From positions 1 through 64,000 of the forward strand of contig JBBIJC010000002.1 in NCBI GenBank assembly GCA_037446165.1: DNA of 64,000 nt, in the 5' to 3' direction. This stretch comes from Parasulfuritortus sp037446165. Lineage in GTDB: Bacteria; Pseudomonadota; Gammaproteobacteria; Burkholderiales; Thiobacillaceae. The notes below the pieces were generated by a model. The model worked only from the letters and a program-made list of their open reading frames with translations, ran no database searches and was not told the origin of the DNA. Shown in pieces: positions 16,745 to 26,808 of this stretch. The position numbers and the translations under genes were made by a program. Position 1 is the first letter of the stretch, and every line of letters starts with the position of its first letter.

Positions 16745-16775
16745 TCTGGCACCTGTTTGGTGCCATGCAGGATAC

Positions 16776-17570
16776 TCATTTATCACTGCGATTGAATTCC
16801 GCCTCGATTTCCTCCTCGGTCATAGGCCGGTACTCATCTGACGCCTCGTCTGCCTGTTTGTGTTTGACCAGCCAGCCGGCCACAAATACTCCGAGTTCAT
16901 AGAGGAACCAAAGTGGTACGGCGAGCATGGTCTGGGAGATCACGTCTGGCGGGGTAAAGATGGCGCCGATCACAAAGGCGCCAACGATGACATAGGGACG
17001 GATTTCCTTGAACTTGGCGACTTCAACCAGGCCCATCATGCTCAGTGCCACAACGACGATGGGCACTTCGAAAGTGACCCCGAAGGCCAGGAACATGGTG
17101 ATGACGAAATCCAGGTACTTGTCGATGTCGGTCATCACCTCCACGCCCTGGGGCGCGCTGCCGATGACGAAGCCGAAGACCACCGGAAAGACCATGAAAT
17201 AGGCAAAGGCCATGCCGCAGGCGAACAACACGATGCTGGCCACCACCAGCGGCAGGATGATCTTCTTTTCGTGGGCATACAGACCCGGCGCAATGAAGGC
17301 CCAGACCTGATACAGGATATAGGGCAAGGCGCCCAGCAGGGCCGTCATCATGGCGACCTTGAGCGGCACAAAGAATGGGGTGACCACTTCGGTGGCAATC
17401 ATGTGGCTGCCATGAGGCAACTTGGACAACATGGGCTTGGCCAGCAAGGCGTAGAGCTTGTTGGCAAACGGAAACAGGCAAAAAAACAGGACAGCCCAGG
17501 CAATCACAGCGCGCAGAAGGCGATCGCGTAGTTCCAGCAAATGGGCGATAAAGGTTGGTGCTGAATCCAT
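16776..17570 (-). CDS. tatC: Sec-independent protein translocase TatC
   Basis: 264 aa, six transmembrane helices. The cytosolic N-terminus carries the signal-peptide-binding HLLELRDRLL (about 10-19). The charged C-terminal tail contains EEEIEAEF. TatC is the receptor core of the twin-arginine export machine, which moves folded, often cofactor-bound proteins. The start lies four bases after the tatB stop. It is the last gene of the his-hinT-tat unit, followed by a hairpin terminator. Confidence 0.97.
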   Translation of the reverse strand: MDSAPTFIAHLLELRDRLLRAVIAWAVLFFCLFPFANKLYALLAKPMLSKLPHGSHMIATEVVTPFFVPLKVAMMTALLGALPYILYQVWAFIAPGLYAHEKKIILPLVVASIVLFACGMAFAYFMVFPVVFGFVIGSAPQGVEVMTDIDKYLDFVITMFLAFGVTFEVPIVVVALSMMGLVEVAKFKEIRPYVIVGAFVIGAIFTPPDVISQTMLAVPLWFLYELGVFVAGWLVKHKQADEASDEYRPMTEEEIEAEFNRSDK

Positions 17571-17573
17571 CGC

Positions 17574-17957
17574 TCAGGATGCCTTGTGTTCCGGGCCCAC
17601 AGGCTCGCTGGATGGGACTGCAGTACTGGCGGGTGCGTTCGGGTCGGCCGTGATCTCGTCGGTGACCGCCTGCACAGCCTTATGCATATCGCCGGCCTCC
17701 TGCTTGATCTGCTGCGAAGTTTCCTCCGCGATGATTTCGTATTTCTGGACCGAATCCTTCATCGACTGCTGTGCGGCGCGCAATTCTTCCAGGTGCATTT
17801 CACGATTGATATCGGCCTTGATCTGCGCCGCATAGCGATTGAGCCGGCCAATCCAGGCGCCTGCCGTCCGTGCCACTTTGGGCAAACGTTCCGGCCCGAT
17901 GACAATCAACGCGACAACGCCGATCAGCAGGAGTTCGGAGAATCCGATGCCAAACAT
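17574..17957 (-). CDS. tatB: Sec-independent protein translocase TatB
   Basis: 127 aa. It begins MFGIGFSELLLIGVVALIV, one membrane helix, then the GPERLP hinge and a long amphipathic helix (about 22-85). The remainder is an Ala/Pro-rich tail. The length and the E8 residue are typical of TatB rather than TatA. TatB partners TatC in binding twin-arginine precursors. It lies between tatA (84-base gap) and tatC (3 bases). Confidence 0.95.
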   Translation of the reverse strand: MFGIGFSELLLIGVVALIVIGPERLPKVARTAGAWIGRLNRYAAQIKADINREMHLEELRAAQQSMKDSVQKYEIIAEETSQQIKQEAGDMHKAVQAVTDEITADPNAPASTAVPSSEPVGPEHKAS

Positions 17958-18041
17958 CAGGTGGGTGGAGGCTTAATGGTTCGCGGTCAGGGTCGGGGCA
18001 TGCCTACCGCAACAGGCATGAAGGCGATGCCCCGCTCGGGC

Positions 18042-18269
18042 TCAGCTGTGCTGCTTCTCCCGAACTTCACCCTCGATGGTGCTGCCTGAGGCCGCTTCCT
18101 GTTTGGGCAATTCGGTCGGTTTGTTCTGCTCTTCCTTCATGGAGTCCTTGAACCCCTTCACTGCACCACCCAGGTCAGAGCCAATATTACGCAGCTTCTT
18201 GGTGCCAAAAATCAGCAGCACAATCAGCAGGATCAACAACAAGTGCGATGGTGCGAATAAATCACCCAT
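18042..18269 (-). CDS. tatA: Sec-independent protein translocase TatA
   Basis: 75 aa. A short N-terminal helix (about 8-20) precedes the FGTKKLRNIGSDLGGAVKGF hinge and amphipathic helix (about 21-40), followed by a charged tail. TatA multimerises to form the translocation pore. Start ATG 18269 has GAGGAGACAGAA upstream. It follows hinT by 23 bases, consistent with one transcription unit. Confidence 0.95.
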   Translation of the reverse strand: MGDLFAPSHLLLILLIVLLIFGTKKLRNIGSDLGGAVKGFKDSMKEEQNKPTELPKQEAASGSTIEGEVREKQHS

Positions 18270-18292
18270 TTCTGTCTCCTCGTTTCAATGCG

Positions 18293-18628
18293 TTAAACAT
18301 GCTGAAGCTTACCACCGCCCAGCACATGGACATGCAGGTGCATGACCACTTGACCGCCCCCAACACCCGTGTTGATCACGGTTTTGAAACCGTCGGACAA
18401 ATCCTGCTCGCGGGCCAGCTTCGGCGCCAGCAGGAGTATCTTGCCCAGGACAGCCCGGTGTGACTCGTCGCATGAATCCAGGCTGCTCACGTGCCGTTTG
18501 GGGATGATCATGAAGTGAACCGGTGCAGCCGGGTGGATGTCATGGAAGGCCAGGACCTCATCATCCTCGTATATCTTCCTCGACGGAATCTCGCCCGCCA
18601 CAATCTTGCAGAATAGGCATTCGGTCAT
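18293..18628 (-). CDS. hinT: HIT-family purine nucleoside phosphoramidase (HinT)
   Basis: 111 aa, standard for the family. The N-terminal CLFCKIVAGEIPS carries the CxxC pair, and the HIT signature HLHVHVLGG is near residues 97-105 (H-x-H-x-H). The enzyme hydrolyses AMP-lysine and related phosphoramidates and acts as a dimer in the cytosol. It overlaps hisE by four bases and precedes tatA, the usual betaproteobacterial order. Confidence 0.93.
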   Translation of the reverse strand: MTECLFCKIVAGEIPSRKIYEDDEVLAFHDIHPAAPVHFMIIPKRHVSSLDSCDESHRAVLGKILLLAPKLAREQDLSDGFKTVINTGVGGGQVVMHLHVHVLGGGKLQHV

Positions 18629-18951
18629 GGATTCTCCTTGCGGCCCGCCTTCTCGACCAGGCCGGACAAGCCTTCGCGACGGGCCAGTTCGTTGAGCACA
18701 TCCTCTGGGCGGATGCCTTGCTGGGCCAGCAGGATCAGGGAATGGAACCAGAGATCGGCGGTTTCATAAATGATCTTGTCCCGTTCCCCATCCTTGGCCG
18801 CCATTATGGTCTCGGCCGCCTCTTCCGCCACCTTTTTCAGAATGGCATCCAGTCCCTTGAGATAGAGCTTGGCCACGTATGAAGTCTGGGGATCAGCCTG
18901 CTTGCGTGCCTCCAGGGTATCCGCCAGGCGGGAGAGGATGTCGTTGCTCAT
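18625..18951 (-). CDS. hisE: Phosphoribosyl-ATP pyrophosphatase
   Basis: 108 aa from ATG 18951; upstream in-frame codons belong to the overlapping hisI region. It contains the MazG-like YLKGLDAILKKVAEEAAET (about 29-47) and TADLWFHSLILL motifs. It cleaves PR-ATP to PR-AMP, step 2 of histidine synthesis, in the cytosol. It overlaps hisI by four bases (ATGA) and hinT by four bases. HisE and HisI are separate here, not fused as in enterobacteria. Confidence 0.94.
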   Translation of the reverse strand: MSNDILSRLADTLEARKQADPQTSYVAKLYLKGLDAILKKVAEEAAETIMAAKDGERDKIIYETADLWFHSLILLAQQGIRPEDVLNELARREGLSGLVEKAGRKENP

Positions 18952-19337
18952 TTCTTGTAAATCTCGTGCGGGTCTTTCAGCACCGGCTCGACGGCCTGCC
19001 ACTGATCGCCTTCCAGCTTCTGGAAGAAACAACTCTTCCGCCCGGTATGGCAGGCGATGCCGCCGACCTGCTCGACCTTGAGCAGGATCACATCCTCGTC
19101 GCAGTCGGTGCGTATCTCCAGCACCTTCTGGATATGGCCGGACTCCTCGCCCTTGTGCCAGAGCTTCTTGCGGGATCGGGACCAATAAACCGCCTCGCCA
19201 AGATCGGAGGTCTTCTTGAGCGCATCGCGGTTCATCCAGGCAACCATGAGGATCTGGCCATTGCTTGCATCCTGGGCGATGGCCGGCACCAGGCCATCCT
19301 CGGACCAGTTGATCTTGTTCAGCCAGGCCTCGCTCAC
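18948..19337 (-). CDS. hisI: Phosphoribosyl-AMP cyclohydrolase
   Basis: 129 aa. The zinc-binding and catalytic segment GIACHTGRKSCFF lies near 93-105 and DCDEDVILLKVEQVGG before it. It opens the adenine ring of PR-AMP, step 3 of histidine synthesis. It overlaps hisF by four bases upstream and hisE by four bases downstream, indicating tight translational coupling. Confidence 0.95.
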   Translation of the reverse strand: MSEAWLNKINWSEDGLVPAIAQDASNGQILMVAWMNRDALKKTSDLGEAVYWSRSRKKLWHKGEESGHIQKVLEIRTDCDEDVILLKVEQVGGIACHTGRKSCFFQKLEGDQWQAVEPVLKDPHEIYKK

Positions 19338-20104
19338 AGGCGCACCTCGATGCCCTGTTCGGCCATGGCACGCTTCGCCTGCTCCACGGTGTATTCGCCG
19401 AAATGAAAGATGCTGGCGGCCAGCACGGCATCCGCGCCGCCCTTGACGACCCCGTCGGCCAGATGCTGCAGATTGCCGACACCACCGCTGGCAATGATCG
19501 GAATATCGAGCGCATCGGAAAAGGCGCGGGTCAGGTTGAGGTCAAAGCCGATCTTGGCGCCGTCACGGTCCATGCTGGTGAGCAGGATTTCACCCGCGCC
19601 CAGTTCCTGCATTTTGCGGCCCCATTCCACGGCATCCAGCCCAGTCGCCTTGCGCCCGCCATGGGTGAAAACTTCCCACTTCGGATTCGCGCCCCAGACG
19701 GTCTGCTTGGCATCGATGGCCACCACGATGCACTGCGAGCCGAAGCGATCCGAACAATCCTTGACCAGTTGCGGATTGGTCACGGCCGAAGTGTTGATGG
19801 AAACCTTGTCGGCACCGGCATTCAGGAGGCGCAGAACGTCACCAGGCTGCCGCACGCCGCCGCCCACCGTCAGGGGGATGAAGACCTGAGCCGCCACGTC
19901 TTCAATGATGTGCAGGATCAGGTCCCGATCGTCGGAACTGGCCGTGATATCGAGAAAGGTCAACTCGTCGGCGCCCTGCTCATCATAGCGACGGGCAATC
20001 TCGACCGGGTCGCCGGCATCGCGCAGGTTGACGAAATTGACCCCTTTCACCACCCGACCGGCGGTGACATCAAGACAGGGGATGATGCGCTTGGCCAGCC
20101 CCAT
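19334..20104 (-). CDS. hisF: Imidazole glycerol phosphate synthase, cyclase subunit
   Basis: 256 aa from ATG 20104, a TIM barrel beginning MGLAKRIIPCLDVTAGRVVKG-type sequence. Catalytic aspartates are visible in IPCLDV (D11 region) and LLTSMDRDG (about 174-182). With HisH it makes imidazole glycerol phosphate and AICAR from PRFAR and ammonia. The start codon shares one base with the hisA stop. A longer open frame reaches 20218 but that part is hisA sequence in another frame. Confidence 0.95.
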   Translation of the reverse strand: MGLAKRIIPCLDVTAGRVVKGVNFVNLRDAGDPVEIARRYDEQGADELTFLDITASSDDRDLILHIIEDVAAQVFIPLTVGGGVRQPGDVLRLLNAGADKVSINTSAVTNPQLVKDCSDRFGSQCIVVAIDAKQTVWGANPKWEVFTHGGRKATGLDAVEWGRKMQELGAGEILLTSMDRDGAKIGFDLNLTRAFSDALDIPIIASGGVGNLQHLADGVVKGGADAVLAASIFHFGEYTVEQAKRAMAEQGIEVRL

Positions 20105-20847
20105 CAGGGTTTGCCGAGCTCGTCGGCCAGTTTCTGTGCGGCCACGAAGTCCAGCGTGCCTTCGTAGATGGCCCGACCGGTGATGGCGCCCATGATACCC
20201 TCGCCCTCCACCGCGCACAGATTGCGGATGTCATCCAGATTGGTGATGCCGCCGCTGGCGATGACCGGAATGGTCAGGGCCTGGGCCAGCTTGACCGTGG
20301 CTTCGATGTTGACGCCGGAGAGCATGCCGTCGCGACCGATGTCGGTGTAGACCACGGCCTCGACGCCGTAACCCTCGAACCGCTTGGCCAGGTCGACCAC
20401 TTCATGATGGGTGACCTTGGACCAGCCGTCGACCGCCACCATGCCATCCTTGGCGTCCAGACCAACGATGATGTGGCCGGGGAAGGCATTGCAGGCATCG
20501 TGCAGGAAACCTGGATTCTTGACCGCCGCGCTGCCAATGATCACGTAGCGGATGCCGTCGTCGAGATAGCGTTCGATGGTATCCAGATCGCGAATGCCGC
20601 CGCCCAACTGGACCGGGATTTCCTCGCCGACGGCATCAGTGATCGCCTTGATCGCCGATTCGTTGATCGGCTTGCCGGCAAAGGCGCCGTTCAGGTCAAC
20701 CAGGTGCAGGCGTCGGGCGCCGCTATCCACCCACCTGCGGGCCATCGCGGCCGGGTCTTCGGAAAATATCGTGGCGCTGTCCATCTCGCCTTGGCGCAGA
20801 CGGACACAGTGACCATCCTTGAGGTCGATAGCCGGGATTATGAGCAT
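20104..20847 (-). CDS. hisA: Phosphoribosylformimino-AICAR ribotide isomerase
   Basis: 247 aa, a TIM barrel homologous to HisF. Catalytic acids sit in IPAIDLKDG (D8) and YTDIGRDGMLSG (about 126-137, with D128). It performs the Amadori rearrangement of ProFAR to PRFAR. It lies 17 bases after hisH and runs directly into hisF. Confidence 0.96.
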   Translation of the reverse strand: MLIIPAIDLKDGHCVRLRQGEMDSATIFSEDPAAMARRWVDSGARRLHLVDLNGAFAGKPINESAIKAITDAVGEEIPVQLGGGIRDLDTIERYLDDGIRYVIIGSAAVKNPGFLHDACNAFPGHIIVGLDAKDGMVAVDGWSKVTHHEVVDLAKRFEGYGVEAVVYTDIGRDGMLSGVNIEATVKLAQALTIPVIASGGITNLDDIRNLCAVEGEGIMGAITGRAIYEGTLDFVAAQKLADELGKP

Positions 20848-20864
20848 TGCTGAACTCTCGGTGA

Positions 20865-21515
20865 TTAAGCAGGTTTACCGTTCCAGGAGACGAAGTTGGC
20901 CAGCAGGCGCAAACCCGCCGACGCACTTTTTTCAGGGTGAAACTGTACCGCGAAAACATTGTCGCGCGCGCAGGCGCAGACAAATTCTGAGGGATAGTCG
21001 GCATAGCCAGCCGCCAGATCGGGCTGCTCCGGAACCACGAAATAACTGTGCACGAAATAGAACCGGGCGCCGTCTTCGATCCCGGTCCAAAGCGGATGCG
21101 GCCTCGGCTGGCGGACGTTGTTCCAGCCCATGTGCGGCACCTTCAGGCGATTGCCCTTGGCATCTACCATCTTGTCCTGGGCAAAGCGTCTGACCTGGCC
21201 GCGGAAGATGCCGAGACAAGGCGTGTCGCCTTCATCGCTGTGGTCGAACAGCACCTGGAGGCCCATGCAGATACCCAGAAAAGGCTTCTCCCGGGCGGAG
21301 CGGATAATCACCTCGCGCAAGCCGCGAGCATCGATTTCGCGCATGCAGTCGGGTGCGGCGCCCTGACCAGGGAAGACCACCCGGCCTGCATCCAGGATGG
21401 TCTGTGCATCGCCAGTCACCACAACGGTAGCGTCACTGGCGACATGCTCCAGCGCCTTGGCCACCGAATGCAGATTGCCCATGCCGTAATCGACCACGGC
21501 GATATCGACCGCCAT
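20865..21515 (-). CDS. hisH: Imidazole glycerol phosphate synthase, glutaminase subunit
   Basis: 216 aa, class I glutamine amidotransferase. The nucleophile is the cysteine in FLGICMGLQVLF (about residue 82), and the His/Glu pair is in AVQFHPEKS (about 193-201). It supplies ammonia to HisF. The start overlaps the hisB stop by one base (TAATG). Confidence 0.95.
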   Translation of the reverse strand: MAVDIAVVDYGMGNLHSVAKALEHVASDATVVVTGDAQTILDAGRVVFPGQGAAPDCMREIDARGLREVIIRSAREKPFLGICMGLQVLFDHSDEGDTPCLGIFRGQVRRFAQDKMVDAKGNRLKVPHMGWNNVRQPRPHPLWTGIEDGARFYFVHSYFVVPEQPDLAAGYADYPSEFVCACARDNVFAVQFHPEKSASAGLRLLANFVSWNGKPA

Positions 21516-22102
21516 TACAGGGCGCCCTTGGTGGAAGGCAGGATGTCGCCCATGCGCGGATCGAACTCCAGCGCCATGCGCAAGGCTCGACCGAAGGCCT
21601 TGAACACCGTCTCGGCCTGGTGGTGGGCATTGATGCCGCGCAGTCCGTCGATGTGCAGGGTGGCCCCGGCATGATTGACAAAGCCCTGGAAGAATTCCCG
21701 GAACAGGTCGACATCGAACTCGCCAATGCGGGCGCGGGTGAAATCGAGGTGGTATTCGAGACCGGGACGGCCGGACAGGTCGATCACGACCCGGGACAAG
21801 GCCTCGTCCAGCGGCACATAGGCATGGCCGTAGCGACGAATGCCCTTCTTGTCGCCCAGGGCCTTGGCAAAGGCCTGGCCCAGGGTAATCCCGATGTCCT
21901 CGACCGTGTGATGATCGTCGATATGACGGTCGCCCTCGGCCCGGATTTCAAGGTCGATCAGGCCATGCCGCGCCACCTGGTCCAGCATGTGGTCGAGAAA
22001 ACCGACGCCGGTCTGGAGTTTGGAAACGCCCGTGCCATCCAGGTCGAGATTGACGATGATTCGGGTTTCGAGGGTATCGCGGGAGACTTCGGATTTCCGC
22101 AT
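21515..22102 (-). CDS. hisB: Imidazoleglycerol-phosphate dehydratase
   Basis: 195 aa, the monofunctional enzyme without the phosphatase half found in enterobacteria. The metal-binding motifs LDHMLDQVARHG and DDHHTVEDIGI are present near 37-48 and 62-72. It dehydrates IGP to imidazole acetol phosphate. It is the first gene of the hisBHAFIE-hinT-tatABC run and is divergent from hisC across 90 bases, which must contain its promoter because hisC has been inverted. Confidence 0.95.
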   Translation of the reverse strand: MRKSEVSRDTLETRIIVNLDLDGTGVSKLQTGVGFLDHMLDQVARHGLIDLEIRAEGDRHIDDHHTVEDIGITLGQAFAKALGDKKGIRRYGHAYVPLDEALSRVVIDLSGRPGLEYHLDFTRARIGEFDVDLFREFFQGFVNHAGATLHIDGLRGINAHHQAETVFKAFGRALRMALEFDPRMGDILPSTKGAL

Positions 22103-22192
22103 GGGAGTCAGCTTGTATGTAATGCAAACGGGCTATTGTGACGGTCATGATACCATTCCCTCGCCGCTTTGTTTCTACTCTGACTATCTACC

Positions 22193-23254
22193 ATGAGCCG
22201 TTTCTGGAGCACCCTGGTTCACGAGCTGACGCCCTACGTGCCGGGCGAACAGCCCAAGCTCGCCAACCTGATCAAACTCAACACCAACGAGAACCCCTAC
22301 GGCCCATCGCCCAGAGTGCTGGAAGCCTTGCGCAACGAGGTCGGCGACAGCCTGCGCCTGTACCCGGATCCCAACGCCGACCGGCTCAAGGCGGCCATAG
22401 CCGAATTCAACGGCATTTCGCCTGACCAGGTGTTCGTCGGCAACGGTTCCGACGAGGTGCTGGCCCATGTCTTCCAGGCCCTGCTCAAGCACGACCAGCC
22501 CATCCTGTTCCCGGACATCACCTACAGTTTCTATCCGGTCTATTGCGGTTTGTACGGCGTCGCGCACGAGACCGTGCCGCTCACTGACGATTTTGCAATC
22601 GACGTGGCTGATTACGCCCGACCCAACGGCGGCATCATCTTCCCCAATCCCAACGCCCCCACCGGTCGCCAACTGCCACTGAGCGAGATCGAGCGCCTGC
22701 TGAGCGCACATCCGGATTCGGTAGTCGTTGTGGATGAGGCCTATGTTGATTTCGGCGGCGAAAGCGCGGTGTGTCTGATCGACCGCCATCCCAACCTGCT
22801 GGTGGTCCAGACCCTGTCCAAATCCCGCTCACTGGCCGGCCTGCGGGTCGGTTTCGCGATGGGTGACGCCAGCCTTATCGAAGCCCTGGAACGGGTAAAA
22901 AACAGCTTCAACTCCTATCCGCTGGACCGCTTGGCCATCGTCGGCGCCACCGCAGCCATGGAAGACCGCGCCCACTTCGATCAAACCCGGCAGGCCGTCA
23001 TCCGCAGCCGTGACGGGCTGACGGTTGAATTGAAACGGCTGGGTTTCCAGGTCTTGCCCTCCACGGCCAATTTCCTTTTTGCCCGGCATAAAGACCGTGA
23101 TGCCAGCGACCTGGCCTTGGCCCTGAGGGCGCGCAGCATCATCGTGCGGCATTTCAAGCTGCCCCGGATCGAGCAGTTCCTGCGCATCACGGTGGGAACC
23201 GATGCGCAGTGTCAGGCGCTGGTGGATGCACTTGGCGAACTTCTGAAACCATAA
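22193..23254 (+). CDS. hisC: Histidinol-phosphate aminotransferase, inverted in the cluster
   Basis: 353 aa fold-type I PLP enzyme. It shows NTNENPYGPSP near the N-terminus, FPNPNAPTGRQ (about 148-158), VVDEAYVDFGG (about 176-186) and the PLP-lysine segment TLSKSRSLAGLRVGF (about 205-219). It converts imidazole acetol phosphate to histidinol phosphate with glutamate. It lies between hisD and hisB, as in the conserved order, but on the opposite strand, so it is divergent from hisB and convergent with hisD. The frame is intact. No strong RBS precedes ATG 22193. Confidence 0.94.
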   Translation: MSRFWSTLVHELTPYVPGEQPKLANLIKLNTNENPYGPSPRVLEALRNEVGDSLRLYPDPNADRLKAAIAEFNGISPDQVFVGNGSDEVLAHVFQALLKHDQPILFPDITYSFYPVYCGLYGVAHETVPLTDDFAIDVADYARPNGGIIFPNPNAPTGRQLPLSEIERLLSAHPDSVVVVDEAYVDFGGESAVCLIDRHPNLLVVQTLSKSRSLAGLRVGFAMGDASLIEALERVKNSFNSYPLDRLAIVGATAAMEDRAHFDQTRQAVIRSRDGLTVELKRLGFQVLPSTANFLFARHKDRDASDLALALRARSIIVRHFKLPRIEQFLRITVGTDAQCQALVDALGELLKP

Positions 23255-23278
23255 AAAAGGCCAGGAAATTCCTGGCCT
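23252..23278 (-). terminator. Intrinsic terminator behind hisD, overlapping hisC stop
   Basis: AGGCCAGGAA (23258-23267) pairs with TTCCTGGCCT (23269-23278). Read on the minus strand, away from hisD, the stem is followed by six T. On the + strand no T tract follows, so it serves the murA-hisG-hisD direction. Confidence 0.8.
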
Positions 23279-23300
23279 GGGTCAACCGTACGACAATCCG

Positions 23301-24599
23301 TCACCCTTCGATTCTGTACTCCGCCGACCGGGCGTGGGCCTGCAGACCTTCGCCATAGGCCAAAGCCGCAGCAATCTCGCCCAGGGTCCTGGCACCGGCC
23401 TGGGAAACGTGGATCAGGCTGGAGCGCTTCTGGAAGTCATACACGCCCAACGGCGAGGAGAAGCGTGCGGTGCGCGAGGTGGGCAGCACGTGGTTGGGGC
23501 CGGCGCAGTAGTCGCCCAGCGCCTCGCAGGTATTGCGGCCCATGAAGATGGCACCGGCGTGGCGGATCCTGGGCAGCATGGCATCCGGGTCTTCGACCGA
23601 CAATTCCAGGTGCTCAGGCGCGATGACGTTGGCGATCTCGGCGGCTTCATCGAGGTCACGACACTTGATCAGACCACCACGATTGGTGATGGAGGTGTTG
23701 ATCACGTCGATGCGCGGCATGGTCGGCATCAGTTTGGCGATGCTGGCCTGGACCGCGTCCAGGAAGGCCGCGTCGGGCGAGATCAGGATGGACTGGGCCA
23801 GCTCGTCATGCTCGGCCTGGGAGAACAGGTCCATGGCGATCCAGTCCGGGTTGGTCTTGCCGTCGCAGATGATCAGGATCTCGGATGGTCCGGCGATCAT
23901 GTCGATGCCGACGATGCCGAATACCCGGCGCTTGGCTTCGGCCACATAGGCGTTGCCCGGGCCGACGATCTTGTCGACCTGGGGCACGGTATCAGTGCCA
24001 TAGGCCAGCGCGCCAACCGCCTGCGCGCCGCCGATGGTGAACACCCGGTCGACGCCGGACACCGCTGCCGCGGCGAGCACCAGTTCGTTCAGCACGCCGT
24101 CCGGGGTCGGCACCACCATGACCAGTTCCTTCACGCCGGCCACCTTGGCCGGCACCGCGTTCATCAACACCGACGAAGGATAGGCCGCCTTGCCGCCGGG
24201 CACATAGAGGCCAACCCGGTCCAGCGCCGTGACCTGCTGGCCCAGCACCGTGCCGTCAGCCTCGGTGTAGGTCCAGGAAGACATGAGCTGTTTTTCGTGA
24301 TAGATGCGCACCCGTTCGGCCGCTGCGCGCAGGGCCCTTTCCAGTTGCAGCGGCAATCCTTCGAGCGCCGTCGCAAGACGCGCTTTGGGCAGTTCCAGCG
24401 CGGCCATGCTGTCGGCCTTGAGCCGGTCGAATCGGGCGGTATATTCCAGCACGGCGGCGTCACCGCGGGTGCGCACGCCGGTCAGGATTTCATCGACCGC
24501 ATTGGACACGTTCTTGTCGGTCTCGGACGAAAAACTGAGTAGCTGTTTGAGGGCAGACTGGAAGTCTGGCTGACTGGAATCGAGGCGGGTTATGGTCAT
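23301..24599 (-). CDS. hisD: Histidinol dehydrogenase
   Basis: 432 aa, full length. It shows the signature IAGPSEILIICDG region (about 237-249) and zinc/catalytic residues around FSQAEHDELAQSILIS (about 261-276) and APEHLEL (about 327-333). It oxidises histidinol to histidine with two NAD+. It follows hisG by 46 bases and ends just before an intrinsic terminator, so it closes this transcription unit rather than running on into hisB. Confidence 0.96.
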   Translation of the reverse strand: MTITRLDSSQPDFQSALKQLLSFSSETDKNVSNAVDEILTGVRTRGDAAVLEYTARFDRLKADSMAALELPKARLATALEGLPLQLERALRAAAERVRIYHEKQLMSSWTYTEADGTVLGQQVTALDRVGLYVPGGKAAYPSSVLMNAVPAKVAGVKELVMVVPTPDGVLNELVLAAAAVSGVDRVFTIGGAQAVGALAYGTDTVPQVDKIVGPGNAYVAEAKRRVFGIVGIDMIAGPSEILIICDGKTNPDWIAMDLFSQAEHDELAQSILISPDAAFLDAVQASIAKLMPTMPRIDVINTSITNRGGLIKCRDLDEAAEIANVIAPEHLELSVEDPDAMLPRIRHAGAIFMGRNTCEALGDYCAGPNHVLPTSRTARFSSPLGVYDFQKRSSLIHVSQAGARTLGEIAAALAYGEGLQAHARSAEYRIEG

Positions 24600-24645
24600 G
24601 ATGGAGCCGGATGCAATATCTAAAGAAGCATTATAGACCTGACGA

Positions 24646-25286
24646 TCAAGCCGCCGCAGCCTTGCGGAAGGTCTCGATGATCGGCTGAATCAGGTCGTGT
24701 TTCAGCTTCATGGCCGCCTGATTCACCACCAGACGTGAGCTGATCTGCATGATCTCTTCCACCGCGACCAGGTTGTTGGCCTTGAGCGTGCCGCCGGTGG
24801 AAACCAGATCGACGATCACATCAGACAGGCCGACCAGCGGCGCCAGCTCCATCGAGCCGTAGAGCTTGATCAGGTCGATGTGCACGCCCTTGGCCGCGAA
24901 GTGCAGCCGGGCGGTCTGGGTATATTTGGTCGCCACCCGCAACCGGGCGCCACGTTGCACCGCCGCTGCATAGTCGAAGCCGACCGGCGTGGCCACCATC
25001 ATCCGACACTTGGCGATATTCAGATCGACCGGCTGGTACAAGCCTTCCCCGCCGTGTTCAACCAGCACATCCTTACCCGCAATACCAAGATCGGCCGCGC
25101 CATGCTGGACATAGGTCGGCACGTCGGACGCCCGGACGATGATCAGCTGGACATCGGGACGGTTGGTACCGATGATCAACTTGCGCGAGGACTCCGGATT
25201 CTCGTTCGGGTTGATTCCCGCCGCTGCCAGCAAAGGCAGGGTTTCTTCGAAGATGCGGCCCTTGGACAGGGCCAGGGTTACCTGGG

Positions 25287-25290
<4 letters not shown>
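24646..25290 (-). CDS. hisG: ATP phosphoribosyltransferase, short form
   Basis: 214 aa. The short form lacks the C-terminal ACT-like regulatory domain and depends on HisZ. The PRPP-binding segment DVIVDLVSTGGTLKANNL is near 157-174. It catalyses the first step of histidine synthesis. No hisZ is present in the window; in related bacteria it lies elsewhere. The start overlaps the murA stop by four bases. Confidence 0.95.
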
Positions 25291-26544
<1,254 letters not shown>

Positions 26545-26552
<8 letters not shown>

Positions 26553-26790
26553 TTTCGGCCCGCCACTCTTCGGGGGTCAGGGTGCGCATGGATAGGGCGT
26601 GGATGTCGTTGTGCATCCGCTCGCCCAAGGCCCGGTAGACCAGTTGGTGCTGGGCGACCCGCATCAGGTCACGGAATTTTGCGCTGACGATGACGGCGCT
26701 GAAATGCTGGCCGTCATCGCCCTCTACCCGGATGAAGTCACAGGGCAAGGCCGCCCGGATCCAGGTCTCGATTTGCTGGGAAGTGATCAT
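26545..26790 (-). CDS. ibaG: BolA/IbaG-family protein
   Basis: 81 aa with the BolA fold. FIRVEGDDGQHFSAVIVSAKF covers the central sheet, then LMRVAQHQLVYRALGE with the conserved His, and the C-terminal DIHALSMRTLTPEEW. BolA-like proteins bind monothiol glutaredoxins and Fe-S clusters; the IbaG subgroup sits beside murA, as here. It starts 19 bases after the ABC permease stop. Confidence 0.9.
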
Positions 26791-26808
26791 GTTGTTCTGC
26801 TTGAAAAA

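Noticed and set aside
22103..22192. Sigma-70 promoters for hisB and hisC in the divergent gap
   Set aside because: Promoters must exist here, but no box pair with acceptable spacing could be identified by eye.
23334..24542. 402-codon open frame antisense to hisD
   Set aside because: His/Gly/Arg-rich, no motif, and hisD is complete on the other strand.
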